From: Pseudomonadota bacterium
GTDB lineage: Bacteria > Pseudomonadota > Alphaproteobacteria > Rhizobiales > Xanthobacteraceae
Assembly (NCBI GenBank): GCA_023449855.1
Contig: JAEXHR010000330.1
Span: 1 to 11,507, forward strand
DNA: 11,507 bases
Direction: 5' to 3'
The stretch's first letter is position 1; each line of letters starts with the position of its first letter. This document shows positions 1 to 8,341 of the stretch, piece by piece. The position numbers were made by a program, and so were the translations under genes. Under the pieces are notes generated by a model that saw only the letters and a list, made by a program, of their open reading frames with translations, did no database searches and was not told where the DNA came from.

Positions 1-2000
1 CCGCCGTGCCATGCGGCGGTGACGGTGCCATTGCTTGCCACCATGAGTACCACGTCGAGACCTGCCGAACGGCGCAGGGTCTCGACGGCCTGTGGCGGGG
101 TCTGTGCGATCGGGCCCGCGACATTGAACGACGTGTTCACCGACAGCTCGACGCCGATATGGCGGCCGAGTGCTTTCAGATAGGCGTGCGTGAGCGGATC
201 GTCCTCGGCGCGGACGATCTGGATGCGGCCGGTGCCATCGGCGTGGATGACGGCCGGGATCTTGGCGCGCGCATGCGGTTTCGATTGGGCCGTCAGAACC
301 ATGTAGTTATAGGCGTTGTAGTCGGCGTCTGACGCGCCTTCCAGCAAATCGAAATAGTCCAGCGCCGCTTCGCGCGTTGCCATCGGCGCCAGCGGGCGGA
401 TGGCCTCGCGATATTTGACGCGTTCGTTCAGACGTTCGCGGGTGCCGGCGTCGCAGGGATTGGCAAGGATCGAACGATGGCCAAGCGCGCGCGGTCCGGT
501 TTCCGCCGCGCCTTGACAGAGCGCGATGATGCCGTTCTGCGCGACGAGATAGGCCATCAGATCGGCGATGGCTGCGAGGCCGTCGGGCGTCGAAATGTCG
601 CCGACGATCTTTGAATTGATGTCGTCGGTCTCGAGCACCTTCGCGATGTCTTGCGATGCCGGCGCATCGCCGCAGTAGAACGCATGCGTCATCGCTGCGC
701 CGCGCGGAGCGCCGATGAGGTGCGCAAAGATCCAGGCGGCGCCGATGGTCACGCCGGGATCGCCGGGTGTCGGCGGCATCCACAGATGCAGGCGCGCTTT
801 GCGGCCTTGCTCGCGTTCGAACCACGCTTCGTCGAAATGCTCCAGCAGCCGCATATTGCCGAGTGCATTGAGCGCCACGCCGCCGGTCAGCACCACGCGA
901 TGCGCGCCGGTCTTGCGCAGCAGGCCGGCAACGACATGGATCATGGCGTCTTCGAAGACGAGCTGCGTCGCTGCGGCCTTGTTCAGGCGGTCTTGCGTAT
1001 CGGGCCGGTGCTGGATGTCCTCGACGCGCAGCACGGCGTCGGGATTCCAGAGCTGGTCGGGCCTGAGCGGCTCGCCGAGAATGTCGATCAGCGGCTGCTT
1101 GTAGGGATTGTCGAACGGGTCGCAGTACCAGTTGCCCATGGCGCGGTTGAGCCGGATCTCGCCATCGGTGCCGAAATCGAGCACCTCGCGCAGGCGCGGG
1201 TAATAGGGATTGCTGCTGCGATCCATGTCGCCCCATGCGGCGGCGCCCATATAGCGGCCCTCGCTCGAGAGCCAGGTCCAACCGCCCTGGGTGGACGAGA
1301 TCACGCTGTAGAAGGCACCAAGGGAGTCGAAGACGCTGTCGTTGCAATACAGTTTCGTGATGGCGCCGCCTTGCGCCACATAGGTCGAGACCGAGCCGAG
1401 ATCGCCTGTGCCATCGAGTACGGCGACGGCGACCGGCTCGTCATCGGGGAAAGGCGATGCCGCAAATGAGAACCATGCGTGGTTGTCGTGATGCGGCATC
1501 ATCATTAGCGGCACGCGTGCGGGCAGGCCGAATTGCTTGCGCAGCAGCTTCGGCGTTCGCGTCATCTGCTCCATACGCTTCGCATCGAAGCTGACGGAAT
1601 TCTTGGTGCGAAGCAGCTTCAGGCCGTCGGGGAATTCCTCGACGATACTCCGCACCAGTGTGCCGAGCAGGTCGGGATAGTCCCAGCTCGTCAGCCATGC
1701 ATCGATATCCGTGACGTCGCGGCCCATCGCGCGCAGCGTCGTGCGCATCGCATCGAGCGCGGCGCGTGGATATTGCGTGGTGTGCTTGTCACCCGAGAAG
1801 CGCTCTTCCTCGTTATTGACGATCAGGCGCGGGCCGTGGGCCTGCGTGACTTCCACCAGCGCGACACCGGAATTGTGTGTGCCCGGTAATCCCAGTCCGG
1901 CGAGATAGACCGTCTCGCCACGCGCCAGTTTGGCGCGGAGTTCGTCGATGCGCCGGGCGGTGAAATGGGAGTCGTTGGCGTGAAAGCCCGCCAGCGACAT
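1..2000 (-). CDS. NodU/CmcH-family carbamoyltransferase (3' end outside window)
   Basis: My own minus-strand translation gives 666 uninterrupted codons from ATG at 2000 to the window edge, with no stop. Family motifs appear in the expected order: NNEEERF (62-68) followed by KH (72-73); HHDNHA (170-175), the metal-binding histidine cluster; a DGTGD motif shortly after; GGVALN (373-378), the nucleotide-binding loop; PTPGDPG near 410; then the C-terminal YrdC-like domain with ETGPRALGHRS (about 500-510) and NTSFN (622-626). Such enzymes transfer a carbamoyl group from carbamoyl phosphate, via carbamoyl-adenylate, to a hydroxyl of a sugar, antibiotic or Nod factor. The acceptor is unknown here and no nod or antibiotic genes are in view, so I give no symbol. 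The start is uncertain: a GTG at 2087 has GAGG seven bases upstream, but its 29 extra residues are Arg-rich and unlike the family. With ATG 2000 the Shine-Dalgarno is weak. Little of the protein should be missing, because the last family motif is present. Confidence 0.9.
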   Translation of the reverse strand, partial: MSLAGFHANDSHFTARRIDELRAKLARGETVYLAGLGLPGTHNSGVALVEVTQAHGPRLIVNNEEERFSGDKHTTQYPRAALDAMRTTLRAMGRDVTDIDAWLTSWDYPDLLGTLVRSIVEEFPDGLKLLRTKNSVSFDAKRMEQMTRTPKLLRKQFGLPARVPLMMMPHHDNHAWFSFAASPFPDDEPVAVAVLDGTGDLGSVSTYVAQGGAITKLYCNDSVFDSLGAFYSVISSTQGGWTWLSSEGRYMGAAAWGDMDRSSNPYYPRLREVLDFGTDGEIRLNRAMGNWYCDPFDNPYKQPLIDILGEPLRPDQLWNPDAVLRVEDIQHRPDTQDRLNKAAATQLVFEDAMIHVVAGLLRKTGAHRVVLTGGVALNALGNMRLLEHFDEAWFEREQGRKARLHLWMPPTPGDPGVTIGAAWIFAHLIGAPRGAAMTHAFYCGDAPASQDIAKVLETDDINSKIVGDISTPDGLAAIADLMAYLVAQNGIIALCQGAAETGPRALGHRSILANPCDAGTRERLNERVKYREAIRPLAPMATREAALDYFDLLEGASDADYNAYNYMVLTAQSKPHARAKIPAVIHADGTGRIQIVRAEDDPLTHAYLKALGRHIGVELSVNTSFNVAGPIAQTPPQAVETLRRSAGLDVVLMVASNGTVTAAWHG

Positions 2001-2155
2001 TACCCAGGTCGTGAGCCGCCGCGTGGCGCGGAAGCAGAACCGGCCAATGCGGGGGTAACGGGGACCAATGCGTCGGGGAGATGTCACGCGGCGACCTCGA
2101 TGGATTTCGACGTCGCTTCAATCACATTGCAGGCAGGGCAACAATGCCCGCCAGT

Positions 2156-2175
2156 GTCTCAGCCGGCGCTGAGAC
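2156..2175 (-). terminator. Hairpin across the M23 gene stop codon, possible terminator
   Basis: GTCTCAGC (2156-2163) and GCTGAGAC (2168-2175) are perfect complements around a 4-base CGGC loop, and the minus-strand stop TGA (2159-2161) lies inside. A second weaker stem with GGGC/GCCC arms sits at 2132-2152. No T-run follows on the minus strand, so it is not a textbook intrinsic terminator. It could protect the 3' end of the mRNA or separate the M23 gene from the carbamoyltransferase. Confidence 0.35.
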
Positions 2176-3520
2176 GCACGCCTGCGCGGAGAAACTTCTG
2201 TGGGTCGACCGCTTCGCCATCGATGCGGGTTTCGTAGTGCAGGTGCGGGCCGGTGGAGCGGCCCGTGGAGCCGACGAGGCCGATCACCTGACCGATCTTG
2301 ATGCTGTCGCCGACCTTCACATGGATCGCCGACATATGACCGTAGCGGGTCGAGAGGCCATTGCCGTGATCGATCTCGACCATGCGGCCGTAACCGCCGA
2401 CATAGGCTGCAGAGACGACACGACCATTCGCGGTGGCTCGGATCGGATCGCCGGTGGAGCCGCGGAAATCGAGGCCGGCATGCATCGCGGGGCGGCCGAG
2501 GAATGGATCGGTACGTACGCCGAAGCCGGAGCTGAATTCGACGGTGCCGACGACGGGTTTGCGATAGGGCACCTGCGCCATGGTGCGGTTCAGCTTGTCC
2601 ATCTGCGCCCGGGTGAGCTGGAGCCGATACAGCTGGCGTTCGAACGGATCGGCGCTGGCTGAGAGTTTCACCGGGATGTACGGTCCGCCCATCCCGCCAC
2701 GCGGTGCGGCTGCTTCCAGCTTGGCCATGTTGAGGCCGAGATCCGAAATGGCGCCGCGCATGCGACGGACCTTGGAATCGATGGCTTCTTCGGTCGAACT
2801 CAAAGCAGCCAGCTGACGGCTTTCGACGCGGTCGAGCGAGGCCTGCAGGCGATCGATGACGTTGTCGGCGCCGCCAAGCTTGGCGACCTGGGTTTGCGGC
2901 GGGGCTGCCAGAACGGGCGCGCGCGACTCCAGCCGCGCTTCGCGGTCGGGCGGCGCGACAAAGGTGACGGTGTCGCTGACCGGCGAGGGCTTGGGGATCG
3001 AATTGGTGTCCAGCGACGCGCCGCGGCCGGGAGGTTTCGGCGGGATCGAGCCGGTCACCGACAGGTCGGGCACGCTGCCGAGGGCGCTGGCGCGGGATTC
3101 CAGCTGGTTCTGGCGGCGCATCACCTGTTCCAACTTCTTGTCGAACTGCTCCTGGTCCAGCATCTGGCGGCTGGTGGTGCGGTCGATCTTGGCGCGCAGC
3201 TCGGCGATGCGATCCTCATAGGCGTATTGCATGTCGGCCTGGCGGGCGATCAGCTTGGTCAGCACATCGTCGCGGAAGGCGAAATAGGTCGCGGTCGCAG
3301 CCGACCATGCACCGAGGACGGTCACCGTGCCGACGGCGATCCAGAACACCACCGGCCCAATGCGGACCTGTTTGCCACGATGCGCGATCGTGTAGTCGCT
3401 CTGCTTGGCCGCCATGGAGGCGGGCGCCTTGGCGGTGGCGACGCGGCGCGGTTGGGGGCGTCCGTGGTCGTGAGCGTGGTGCTGAGGGTACTCGGCGTAT
3501 TGGACAGGACGGTTCGACAT
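2159..3520 (-). CDS. Membrane-anchored M23/LytM peptidoglycan endopeptidase
   Basis: 453 residues. The His-rich cytoplasmic N-terminus (HHAHDH at 14-19) leads to one membrane segment at about 57-82, then a coiled-coil-like region (about 83-150), a Pro/Ser-rich linker, a second helical stretch, and a C-terminal M23 domain from about 330. The zinc ligands are visible: H347 and D351 in HAGLD, and the HLH motif with H426 and H428. It is therefore probably an active metalloendopeptidase cutting peptide cross-bridges of peptidoglycan, held in the inner membrane and facing the periplasm. Coiled-coil plus LytM proteins of this layout act in cell division or growth (EnvC, MepM and DipM-like groups); the exact role is inference. 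The start at 3520 is chosen because GGGAG lies five bases upstream. The frame stays open to a TTG at 3562, adding 14 weakly supported residues. Confidence 0.9.
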   Translation of the reverse strand: MSNRPVQYAEYPQHHAHDHGRPQPRRVATAKAPASMAAKQSDYTIAHRGKQVRIGPVVFWIAVGTVTVLGAWSAATATYFAFRDDVLTKLIARQADMQYAYEDRIAELRAKIDRTTSRQMLDQEQFDKKLEQVMRRQNQLESRASALGSVPDLSVTGSIPPKPPGRGASLDTNSIPKPSPVSDTVTFVAPPDREARLESRAPVLAAPPQTQVAKLGGADNVIDRLQASLDRVESRQLAALSSTEEAIDSKVRRMRGAISDLGLNMAKLEAAAPRGGMGGPYIPVKLSASADPFERQLYRLQLTRAQMDKLNRTMAQVPYRKPVVGTVEFSSGFGVRTDPFLGRPAMHAGLDFRGSTGDPIRATANGRVVSAAYVGGYGRMVEIDHGNGLSTRYGHMSAIHVKVGDSIKIGQVIGLVGSTGRSTGPHLHYETRIDGEAVDPQKFLRAGVRLSAG

Positions 3521-3586
3521 CAGCACTCCCGGGCCTGCCGGGAGACTCATCGGCGGGCTCAACTACGGGAGGGATTTGAGCCCGGC

Positions 3587-3618
3587 ATGGTTAATTCCAG
3601 CTAAATGACGTCAGTCAA
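3587..3618 (-). promoter_or_regulatory. Putative promoter and CtrA-like half-site for the M23 gene
   Basis: Read on the minus strand, TTGACT (3613-3618) is a good -35. With an 18-base spacer the -10 position falls on TTAACC, part of TTAACCAT (3587-3594), which matches the CtrA half-site known from alphaproteobacteria. A second related TTAACCCAT lies at 3626-3634, over the bcp stop. An 8-bp palindrome TGACGTCA (3606-3613) overlaps the end of the -35. The -10 match to TATAAT is poor, so the promoter could depend on an activator or lie elsewhere. Confidence 0.3.
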
Positions 3619-3630
3619 TTTGAATATGGG

Positions 3631-4122
3631 TTAATGCCGCAGTGCCTCGGCGAGAACCGCATCGGCATGACCGTCCACCTTCACATTGCGCCAGGCCTTG
3701 ATGACCTTGCCGTCGCGGCCGATCAGCACCGTGCTGCGAAGAACGCCTTCGAACACCTTGCCGTACAACTTCTTTTCGCCCCATGCGCCATAGGCGGCGA
3801 GCATCGTTTGCGTGGCATCCGAGAGCAGGGGCATGGCGAGCTCATATTTGTCGCGAAACTTCTCTTGCGCCTTCAGCGGGTCCGCCGAGACGCCAAGTAC
3901 GGCGGTATCCGCGGCATCGAAGTCGGCGGCAAGGCGGGTGAAGTCCATGGCTTCCTTGGTGCAACCGGGCGTGCTGGCACGCGGATAGAAGAAGACCACC
4001 AGTTTGCGGCCTGCGTAATCGGACAGTGAAACCGTCGCGCCGCCATCGCGCGGCAGTTTGAAGGTTGGCGCCTTCTTCCCCTCCATCGGGTCGGTGGATG
4101 CGGTCGTCGCTGTCTTGGCCAT
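3631..4122 (-). CDS. bcp: Peroxiredoxin, Bcp/PrxQ family, 1-Cys form
   Basis: 163 residues, the usual length for the family. The thioredoxin-fold thiol peroxidase reduces hydrogen peroxide and organic hydroperoxides in the cytoplasm. The active-site segment FFYPRASTPGCTKEAMDF carries the peroxidatic C54 with T51 and P52. Other family blocks are KFRDKYELAMPLLSD, YGAWGEKKLYGK, RSTVLI and the C-terminal VKVDGHADAVL. The resolving cysteine five residues after the peroxidatic one in E. coli Bcp is Met59 here, and C54 is the only cysteine. The enzyme must therefore work as a 1-Cys peroxiredoxin, resolved by an external thiol. The start is ATG 4122, with AAGGGA eight bases upstream; the frame continues upstream with atypical sequence that I reject as coding. 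It is divergent from the AsmA-like gene and 110 bp upstream of the M23 gene on the same strand. Confidence 0.93.
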   Translation of the reverse strand: MAKTATTASTDPMEGKKAPTFKLPRDGGATVSLSDYAGRKLVVFFYPRASTPGCTKEAMDFTRLAADFDAADTAVLGVSADPLKAQEKFRDKYELAMPLLSDATQTMLAAYGAWGEKKLYGKVFEGVLRSTVLIGRDGKVIKAWRNVKVDGHADAVLAEALRH

Positions 4123-4220
4123 TGGCCGAGTCCCTTCGTCATCGGTATTTCGTCGGACCGTCTTATCCGAGGTGCTGGAATGGCTCCATGGCCGAAATCC
4201 GGGCCGGTGTCCGGACGAGG

Positions 4221-4280
4221 CGGATGGCCGCAGCGGTGGCCGTTCCAGGGTGTCAGTGCGGATGCGCGACAGGCCATCCG
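4221..4280. repeat. Perfect 9-bp inverted repeat upstream of bcp
   Basis: CGGATGGCC at 4221-4229 and GGCCATCCG at 4272-4280 are exact reverse complements, separated by 42 GC-rich bases that contain further short complementary pieces. The element lies about 100-160 bases upstream of the bcp start, so if bcp is transcribed from a promoter near 4300-4400 it would fold in the bcp leader. No known riboswitch class is recognised. Confidence 0.4.
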
Positions 4281-4501
4281 ATTGTTTCGGTTTTCGAGGG
4301 ATTCTTGCGCAATTTCCTGTACATACGCCTTCCTTTCGTCGCTTTCGGGCGGTCACTGTGACGAGATTGCAGAGGTGCTTCGAGGAACCGCCGAGACGGG
4401 TGGCGCGGTGCAAAACCACCGACCTCGCTGTATGGTGACTGAAGGATTCGAGACGACACACGTTGCCCGCGCCTGTCGGTGCTGCAGCGACCGAGACGAG
4501 C

Positions 4502-4507
4502 TATAAT
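4502..4507 (+). promoter_or_regulatory. TATAAT -10-like box upstream of the AsmA-like gene
   Basis: A perfect TATAAT hexamer, rare in DNA this GC-rich, lies 122 bases before the chosen start of the AsmA-like gene. The correctly spaced -35 region (GTGCTG at 4479-4484) is poor, so this is a candidate only. Confidence 0.25.
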
Positions 4508-4629
4508 TCAAATCCGGGATTGGCAGTTTTGCCGGCAGTTGGGCGTTCGTCACAGATCGATGCGAACTGTCGGTGGCGACCGGTCTCGCAATCAGCGCAC
4601 CCCACCGAAAGGCCCGGCACCTAGAGGAC

Positions 4630-7600
4630 ATGGCAAAGAGCAAGCCACCCGCAGCGCCTCGTCCGCGCGCCGATGACAGGTCCATGCAGTGGGACGATTC
4701 CGATTGGGATCGTCAGCACTATGCGGCTGGCCATGATCGCGCGCGTAAACTGCTGTCGCGGAAACCCTCGCGCTGGCACCGGCTTGGCGATCGGTTCCGG
4801 GCGCTGGGCGAAAACTACAGCGGCGGACGCTGGTTCAAGCGCATTGTCACGGTCTTTGGCGGGCTGTTCATCGTTTCGGCCATTTGTTTCGCCGTCCTGT
4901 GGTGGCGACTTGGCGCCGGCCCGATCAATTTTGACATTGCGACACCGTGGCTCGCCGATGCGATCCAGGACAATATTGGTGAGGGCAACACCGTCGAAAT
5001 CGGCGGCACCCAGATCGAACGCGCTGGCCGCATCCGCATGGCGGTGCGCATTCGTGACATCGTCGTCCGCGACCGCGATCGCAATGTGATCGCCAGCGCG
5101 CCAAAAGCGGAAGTGAAAGTGTCCGTCGCGGCCATGTTGATGGGACGGATGCGGGCCGAGAGCCTCAATCTCGTCGATGTCGCGCTCGCCGTGCGTATCA
5201 CGCCGGACGGGCAGGTCACGGTCTCCACTGGAAACAACGAGAGGCCGATTGCAACCGGTATCGCGTCGCCGCGCGTGCCGGGCTCGTGGCTCGGACCTAC
5301 CAAGCAGCCGGAACTCACATTCCCGCGGCAGCCGCAACCTCCCGTCGTCCAGGTGCAGCCATCGCCGACGCCGGGGACTGCCGGAGGCGGTGATCGGCGC
5401 GAAACTCCCTCAGGGATTCTCGCCGGCCTCGACTGGCTGGATACGCTGACGCTGTCGGGTCTCGACGGCCAGAACCTCAACGAGGTCGGTCTGAAGAACG
5501 GCCGGCTCGTCGTCGATGACCAGCAACGCGGCAACAAGTGGGAGTTCAACAATATCTCCCTGAGCCTGCGGCGGCCGAGTGACGGTGGCATCGCGCTCAC
5601 GGTCGGCGAGGGCGGTAAGGCGCCATGGTCGCTGGGCGTGAATATCGGTGCGCCCAGCAACGGCGTGCGCTCGGTCGATTTCAAGGCGGACCGGGTCTCG
5701 ACCAAGAACATCCTGCTGGCGCTGAGAATGAAGGATCTCACTTACAGCGCCGATATCCCGCTGACCGGTGAGCTCAAGGGCGAAATCGGCCGCGACGGTG
5801 TCCCAACCTATCTGCGTGGCAAGCTGACAGCGGGTGCGGGCGACATCATCGACAATGACACGCCGGATTATCCGATGCCCATCGACAGCGCCGAGATCAG
5901 CTTCGAATGGGATTCGGGACGCCGCGTGCTGCTGGCGCCGTTCAAGGTCATCTCGGGCGGCAATCGCGTCACGCTGCTCGCGCATGTGGAGCCGCCGAAC
6001 GGCACTTCCAATGCGTGGCAGGCTGGCCTCAGCGGGGGCACCATTGTGCTCGGCGGCCGCAATCCCAGCGAAGCGCCGCTGATCTTCAACAACATTTCCA
6101 TCCGCGCCAAATTCGATCCCGACAACCGGCTGGTGTCGCTGACCCAGGCCAATATCAGCAATGGCGAACTCGGCGTCGCTGGCACCGGCAGCGTCGATTA
6201 TGCAGGCGAGCCACGCATGAAGCTCGGCTTCGCGGGAACGCCGATGTCGGCCTCGGCACTCAAGCGCATGTGGCCCGTCCTGATCGTGCCGGAAGTGCGC
6301 GAATGGGTGATCGAGCGGATCGAGGCGGGCAACCTGCAGCGGATCGAGATCGGTGTGAATTCGCCGACCAAGAACCTGACACGGCGCGGTCCGCCGATCC
6401 CGGACGACGGCCTGAATGTCGCAATCATCGCCAATGACGTCTCGCTGCGTCCGGTGGATGGCTTGCCCGTCGTACATGACGGCGATCTGCGCGCGCGCAT
6501 TACCGGTCGCACCGCGACCGTGACCATCAGCCAGGCCAATCTCGATACGCCGGCCGGTCGCAAGATCAATCTCAACGATATCGTGTTCGAGGTGCCGGAC
6601 ATGGCGCCGAAACCGTCGCCGTCGCGGATTCGCTTCAAGCTGGATGGTCCGGCGCCGGGCGTCGTTGAAGTGCTCAATTCCGATCGCCTCAGCGAGGCTT
6701 CTGGCAACATGCTCGATCCCAATGCCATCAAGGGCAATGTGACGGCGCAGGTCGCCATGGGCATGCCGATCCAGCACGAATTGACCAAGGCCGACACGAC
6801 CTACAACATCACTGCGGACCTGAAGGATTTCTCTGCCGACAAGCTGGTGATGAACCAGAAGGTCGAGGCCAATCTGCTGAAGATCGCCGCCAACAATCAG
6901 GGCTATCAGGTCCGCGGCGATATCAAGATCAACGGCCAGACCGGGCAACTCGATTATCGCAAGCCGACCGATGGCGATGCCGATGTCCGCCTCAGCGCGA
7001 CGCTGGACGATGCCAGCCGTGCCCGCATGGGCTTCGATCTCGGTACCATGATGACCGGCGCCGTGCCGGTCAAATTGATCGGCAAGATCGGTAGTGGGGA
7101 CCGCGACAGCAGGTTCGGCATCGAAGCTGATTTGACGCCGCTCAAGCTCGACAACCTGCTGCCGGGTTGGGCCAAGGTCGCGGGCAAGCAGGCCAAGGCG
7201 TCCTTCAATGTGGTGAAGAAGGGTGACACGACGCGCCTCGAAGACATCAATGTCGATGGCGCCGGCGCATCGATCAAGGGATCGGTCGAACTCGATCAAA
7301 ACGGCGATCTCGTCAACGTCAACTTCCCGACCTATTCGCCTTCCGAGGGCGACAAGACATCGATCAAGGCCGAGCGCGGCAATGACGGCGTGCTCAAGGT
7401 CACCATGCGCGGCGACGTGTTCGATGGCCGTGGCTTCCTGAAGGGCGCGATGTCCGGCGGCAAGGAGCCGGACACCAAGAGCAAGGCCAAGTCGGTTGAT
7501 TTCGACATCGACGTCAAGCTCGGCGCCGTGGCCGGCTATTACGGCGAGGCGGTACGCAGCGTCGATGCCAAGGTGTCGCGTCGGGGCGGCACCATCTCGA

Positions 7601-8304
7601 AATTCGCCCTGACCGGCAAGCTCGGCCGCGATACGGCGCTCACCGGCGATATGCGCGGCAAGGCGCAAGGCGCCGGCCGTGATGTCATCTTCGTCGAGAC
7701 CAACGATGCCGGCGCATTCCTGCGCGTCACCGATACCTATTCGAAGATGATCGGGGGGCAGCTCGCTCTGGCGATGGACGCCCCTTCCACGGACACACGT
7801 CCGAAGGAAGGCCTGATCAATGTGCGAAACTTCACCGTAAAGGGGGAGGCGTCGCTCGAGCGCGTTGCCGCCTCCAACGGGCCGCCCGGCGCGCAGAACG
7901 CCGGTGTGTCTTTCTCACGTCTGCGCGCGGAGTTCACCCGGCAGAACGGCTTGATGACCGTTCGCGATGGTCTGGTGCAGGGGCCTTCGGTCGGCGCGAC
8001 CATCGAAGGGAACATCGACTACAATGCCAATCAGGTGCGTATGAGCGGCACGTTTGTGCCGATGTATGGCCTCAACAACATGTTCGGCCAGATACCGGTG
8101 GTCGGCCTGTTTCTCGGCGGCGGCAGCAATGAAGGCTTGTTCGGCGTGACCTATGAAGTGGTCGGTACGCCTGGCGCGCCGGTGCTGCGCGTCAACCCGC
8201 TCTCCGCCATCGCCCCGGGCATCACGCGAAAAATCTTCGACTTCAGCACCGGCAAGCAGAACAACCAGATCGAATTTCCGAACCAGAACAACAATGGCAA
8301 TTGA
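4630..8304 (+). CDS. AsmA/YhdP-like envelope protein (DUF3971 and AsmA-like C-terminal regions)
   Basis: 1224 residues, close to the length of E. coli YhdP. A basic cytoplasmic N-terminus (about 1-70) is followed by one membrane segment at about 71-92 and a very long periplasmic part. That part is rich in short beta-strand-like segments of alternating polar and hydrophobic residues, as in the AsmA/TamB/YhdP superfamily. A Pro-rich disordered insert lies near 233-260. The C-terminus has the AsmA-like closing segment (VRDGLVQGPSVGATIEG, then GTFVPMYGLNN, PVVGLFLGGG, GVTYEVVG) and a short Asn/Gln-rich tail. Family members form hydrophobic-groove bridges carrying phospholipids from the inner to the outer membrane; that role here is inference. 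The start ATG 4630 has AGAGG only two bases upstream, so GTG 4573 (19 more residues) or ATG 4684 remain possible. It is divergent from bcp and convergent with the IclR gene, so probably monocistronic. Confidence 0.9.
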   Translation: MAKSKPPAAPRPRADDRSMQWDDSDWDRQHYAAGHDRARKLLSRKPSRWHRLGDRFRALGENYSGGRWFKRIVTVFGGLFIVSAICFAVLWWRLGAGPINFDIATPWLADAIQDNIGEGNTVEIGGTQIERAGRIRMAVRIRDIVVRDRDRNVIASAPKAEVKVSVAAMLMGRMRAESLNLVDVALAVRITPDGQVTVSTGNNERPIATGIASPRVPGSWLGPTKQPELTFPRQPQPPVVQVQPSPTPGTAGGGDRRETPSGILAGLDWLDTLTLSGLDGQNLNEVGLKNGRLVVDDQQRGNKWEFNNISLSLRRPSDGGIALTVGEGGKAPWSLGVNIGAPSNGVRSVDFKADRVSTKNILLALRMKDLTYSADIPLTGELKGEIGRDGVPTYLRGKLTAGAGDIIDNDTPDYPMPIDSAEISFEWDSGRRVLLAPFKVISGGNRVTLLAHVEPPNGTSNAWQAGLSGGTIVLGGRNPSEAPLIFNNISIRAKFDPDNRLVSLTQANISNGELGVAGTGSVDYAGEPRMKLGFAGTPMSASALKRMWPVLIVPEVREWVIERIEAGNLQRIEIGVNSPTKNLTRRGPPIPDDGLNVAIIANDVSLRPVDGLPVVHDGDLRARITGRTATVTISQANLDTPAGRKINLNDIVFEVPDMAPKPSPSRIRFKLDGPAPGVVEVLNSDRLSEASGNMLDPNAIKGNVTAQVAMGMPIQHELTKADTTYNITADLKDFSADKLVMNQKVEANLLKIAANNQGYQVRGDIKINGQTGQLDYRKPTDGDADVRLSATLDDASRARMGFDLGTMMTGAVPVKLIGKIGSGDRDSRFGIEADLTPLKLDNLLPGWAKVAGKQAKASFNVVKKGDTTRLEDINVDGAGASIKGSVELDQNGDLVNVNFPTYSPSEGDKTSIKAERGNDGVLKVTMRGDVFDGRGFLKGAMSGGKEPDTKSKAKSVDFDIDVKLGAVAGYYGEAVRSVDAKVSRRGGTISKFALTGKLGRDTALTGDMRGKAQGAGRDVIFVETNDAGAFLRVTDTYSKMIGGQLALAMDAPSTDTRPKEGLINVRNFTVKGEASLERVAASNGPPGAQNAGVSFSRLRAEFTRQNGLMTVRDGLVQGPSVGATIEGNIDYNANQVRMSGTFVPMYGLNNMFGQIPVVGLFLGGGSNEGLFGVTYEVVGTPGAPVLRVNPLSAIAPGITRKIFDFSTGKQNNQIEFPNQNNNGN

Positions 8305-8341
8305 TCGCGTATGGTCGGGCGGTGACCTGCGTGTGTGCCTG

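Larger units (their letters stand above)
4123..4629. other. 507-bp divergent intergenic region, no convincing gene
   Basis: This stretch separates the starts of bcp (minus) and the AsmA-like gene (plus). Open frames cross it in several directions, but none resembles a protein family I know and their composition looks like shadow translation. It holds a perfect 9-bp inverted repeat (4221-4229 / 4272-4280), a short stem TCCGG/CCGGA (4198-4202 / 4211-4215), a GTCACTGTGAC palindrome (4352-4362), and a TATAAT at 4502-4507. A 23-codon minus-strand ORF (4324 to 4253) has AGGA six bases before its ATG. I cannot tell whether the region encodes a leader RNA, a small RNA, or only promoters. Confidence 0.5.

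Noticed and set aside
307..1347. 346-residue minus-strand ORF over the carbamoyltransferase
   Set aside because: It is extremely Arg-rich with no family motif, and the other minus-strand frame encodes a full set of carbamoyltransferase motifs.
4190..4300. GC-rich folded segment considered as a tRNA or known riboswitch
   Set aside because: No T-loop GTTCGA-type sequence, anticodon arm or CCA-adjacent acceptor stem, and no match to a riboswitch core I recognise.
4123..4461. Upstream extension of the bcp frame by about 113 residues
   Set aside because: Atypical composition, no domain, and the internal ATG at 4122 has a good Shine-Dalgarno and yields a protein of normal family length.
5410..7668. 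752-residue minus-strand ORF opposite the AsmA-like gene
   Set aside because: His/Asp/Arg/Ile-rich composition without domains; it mirrors codon bias of the plus-strand gene, which has a membrane segment and AsmA C-terminal motifs.
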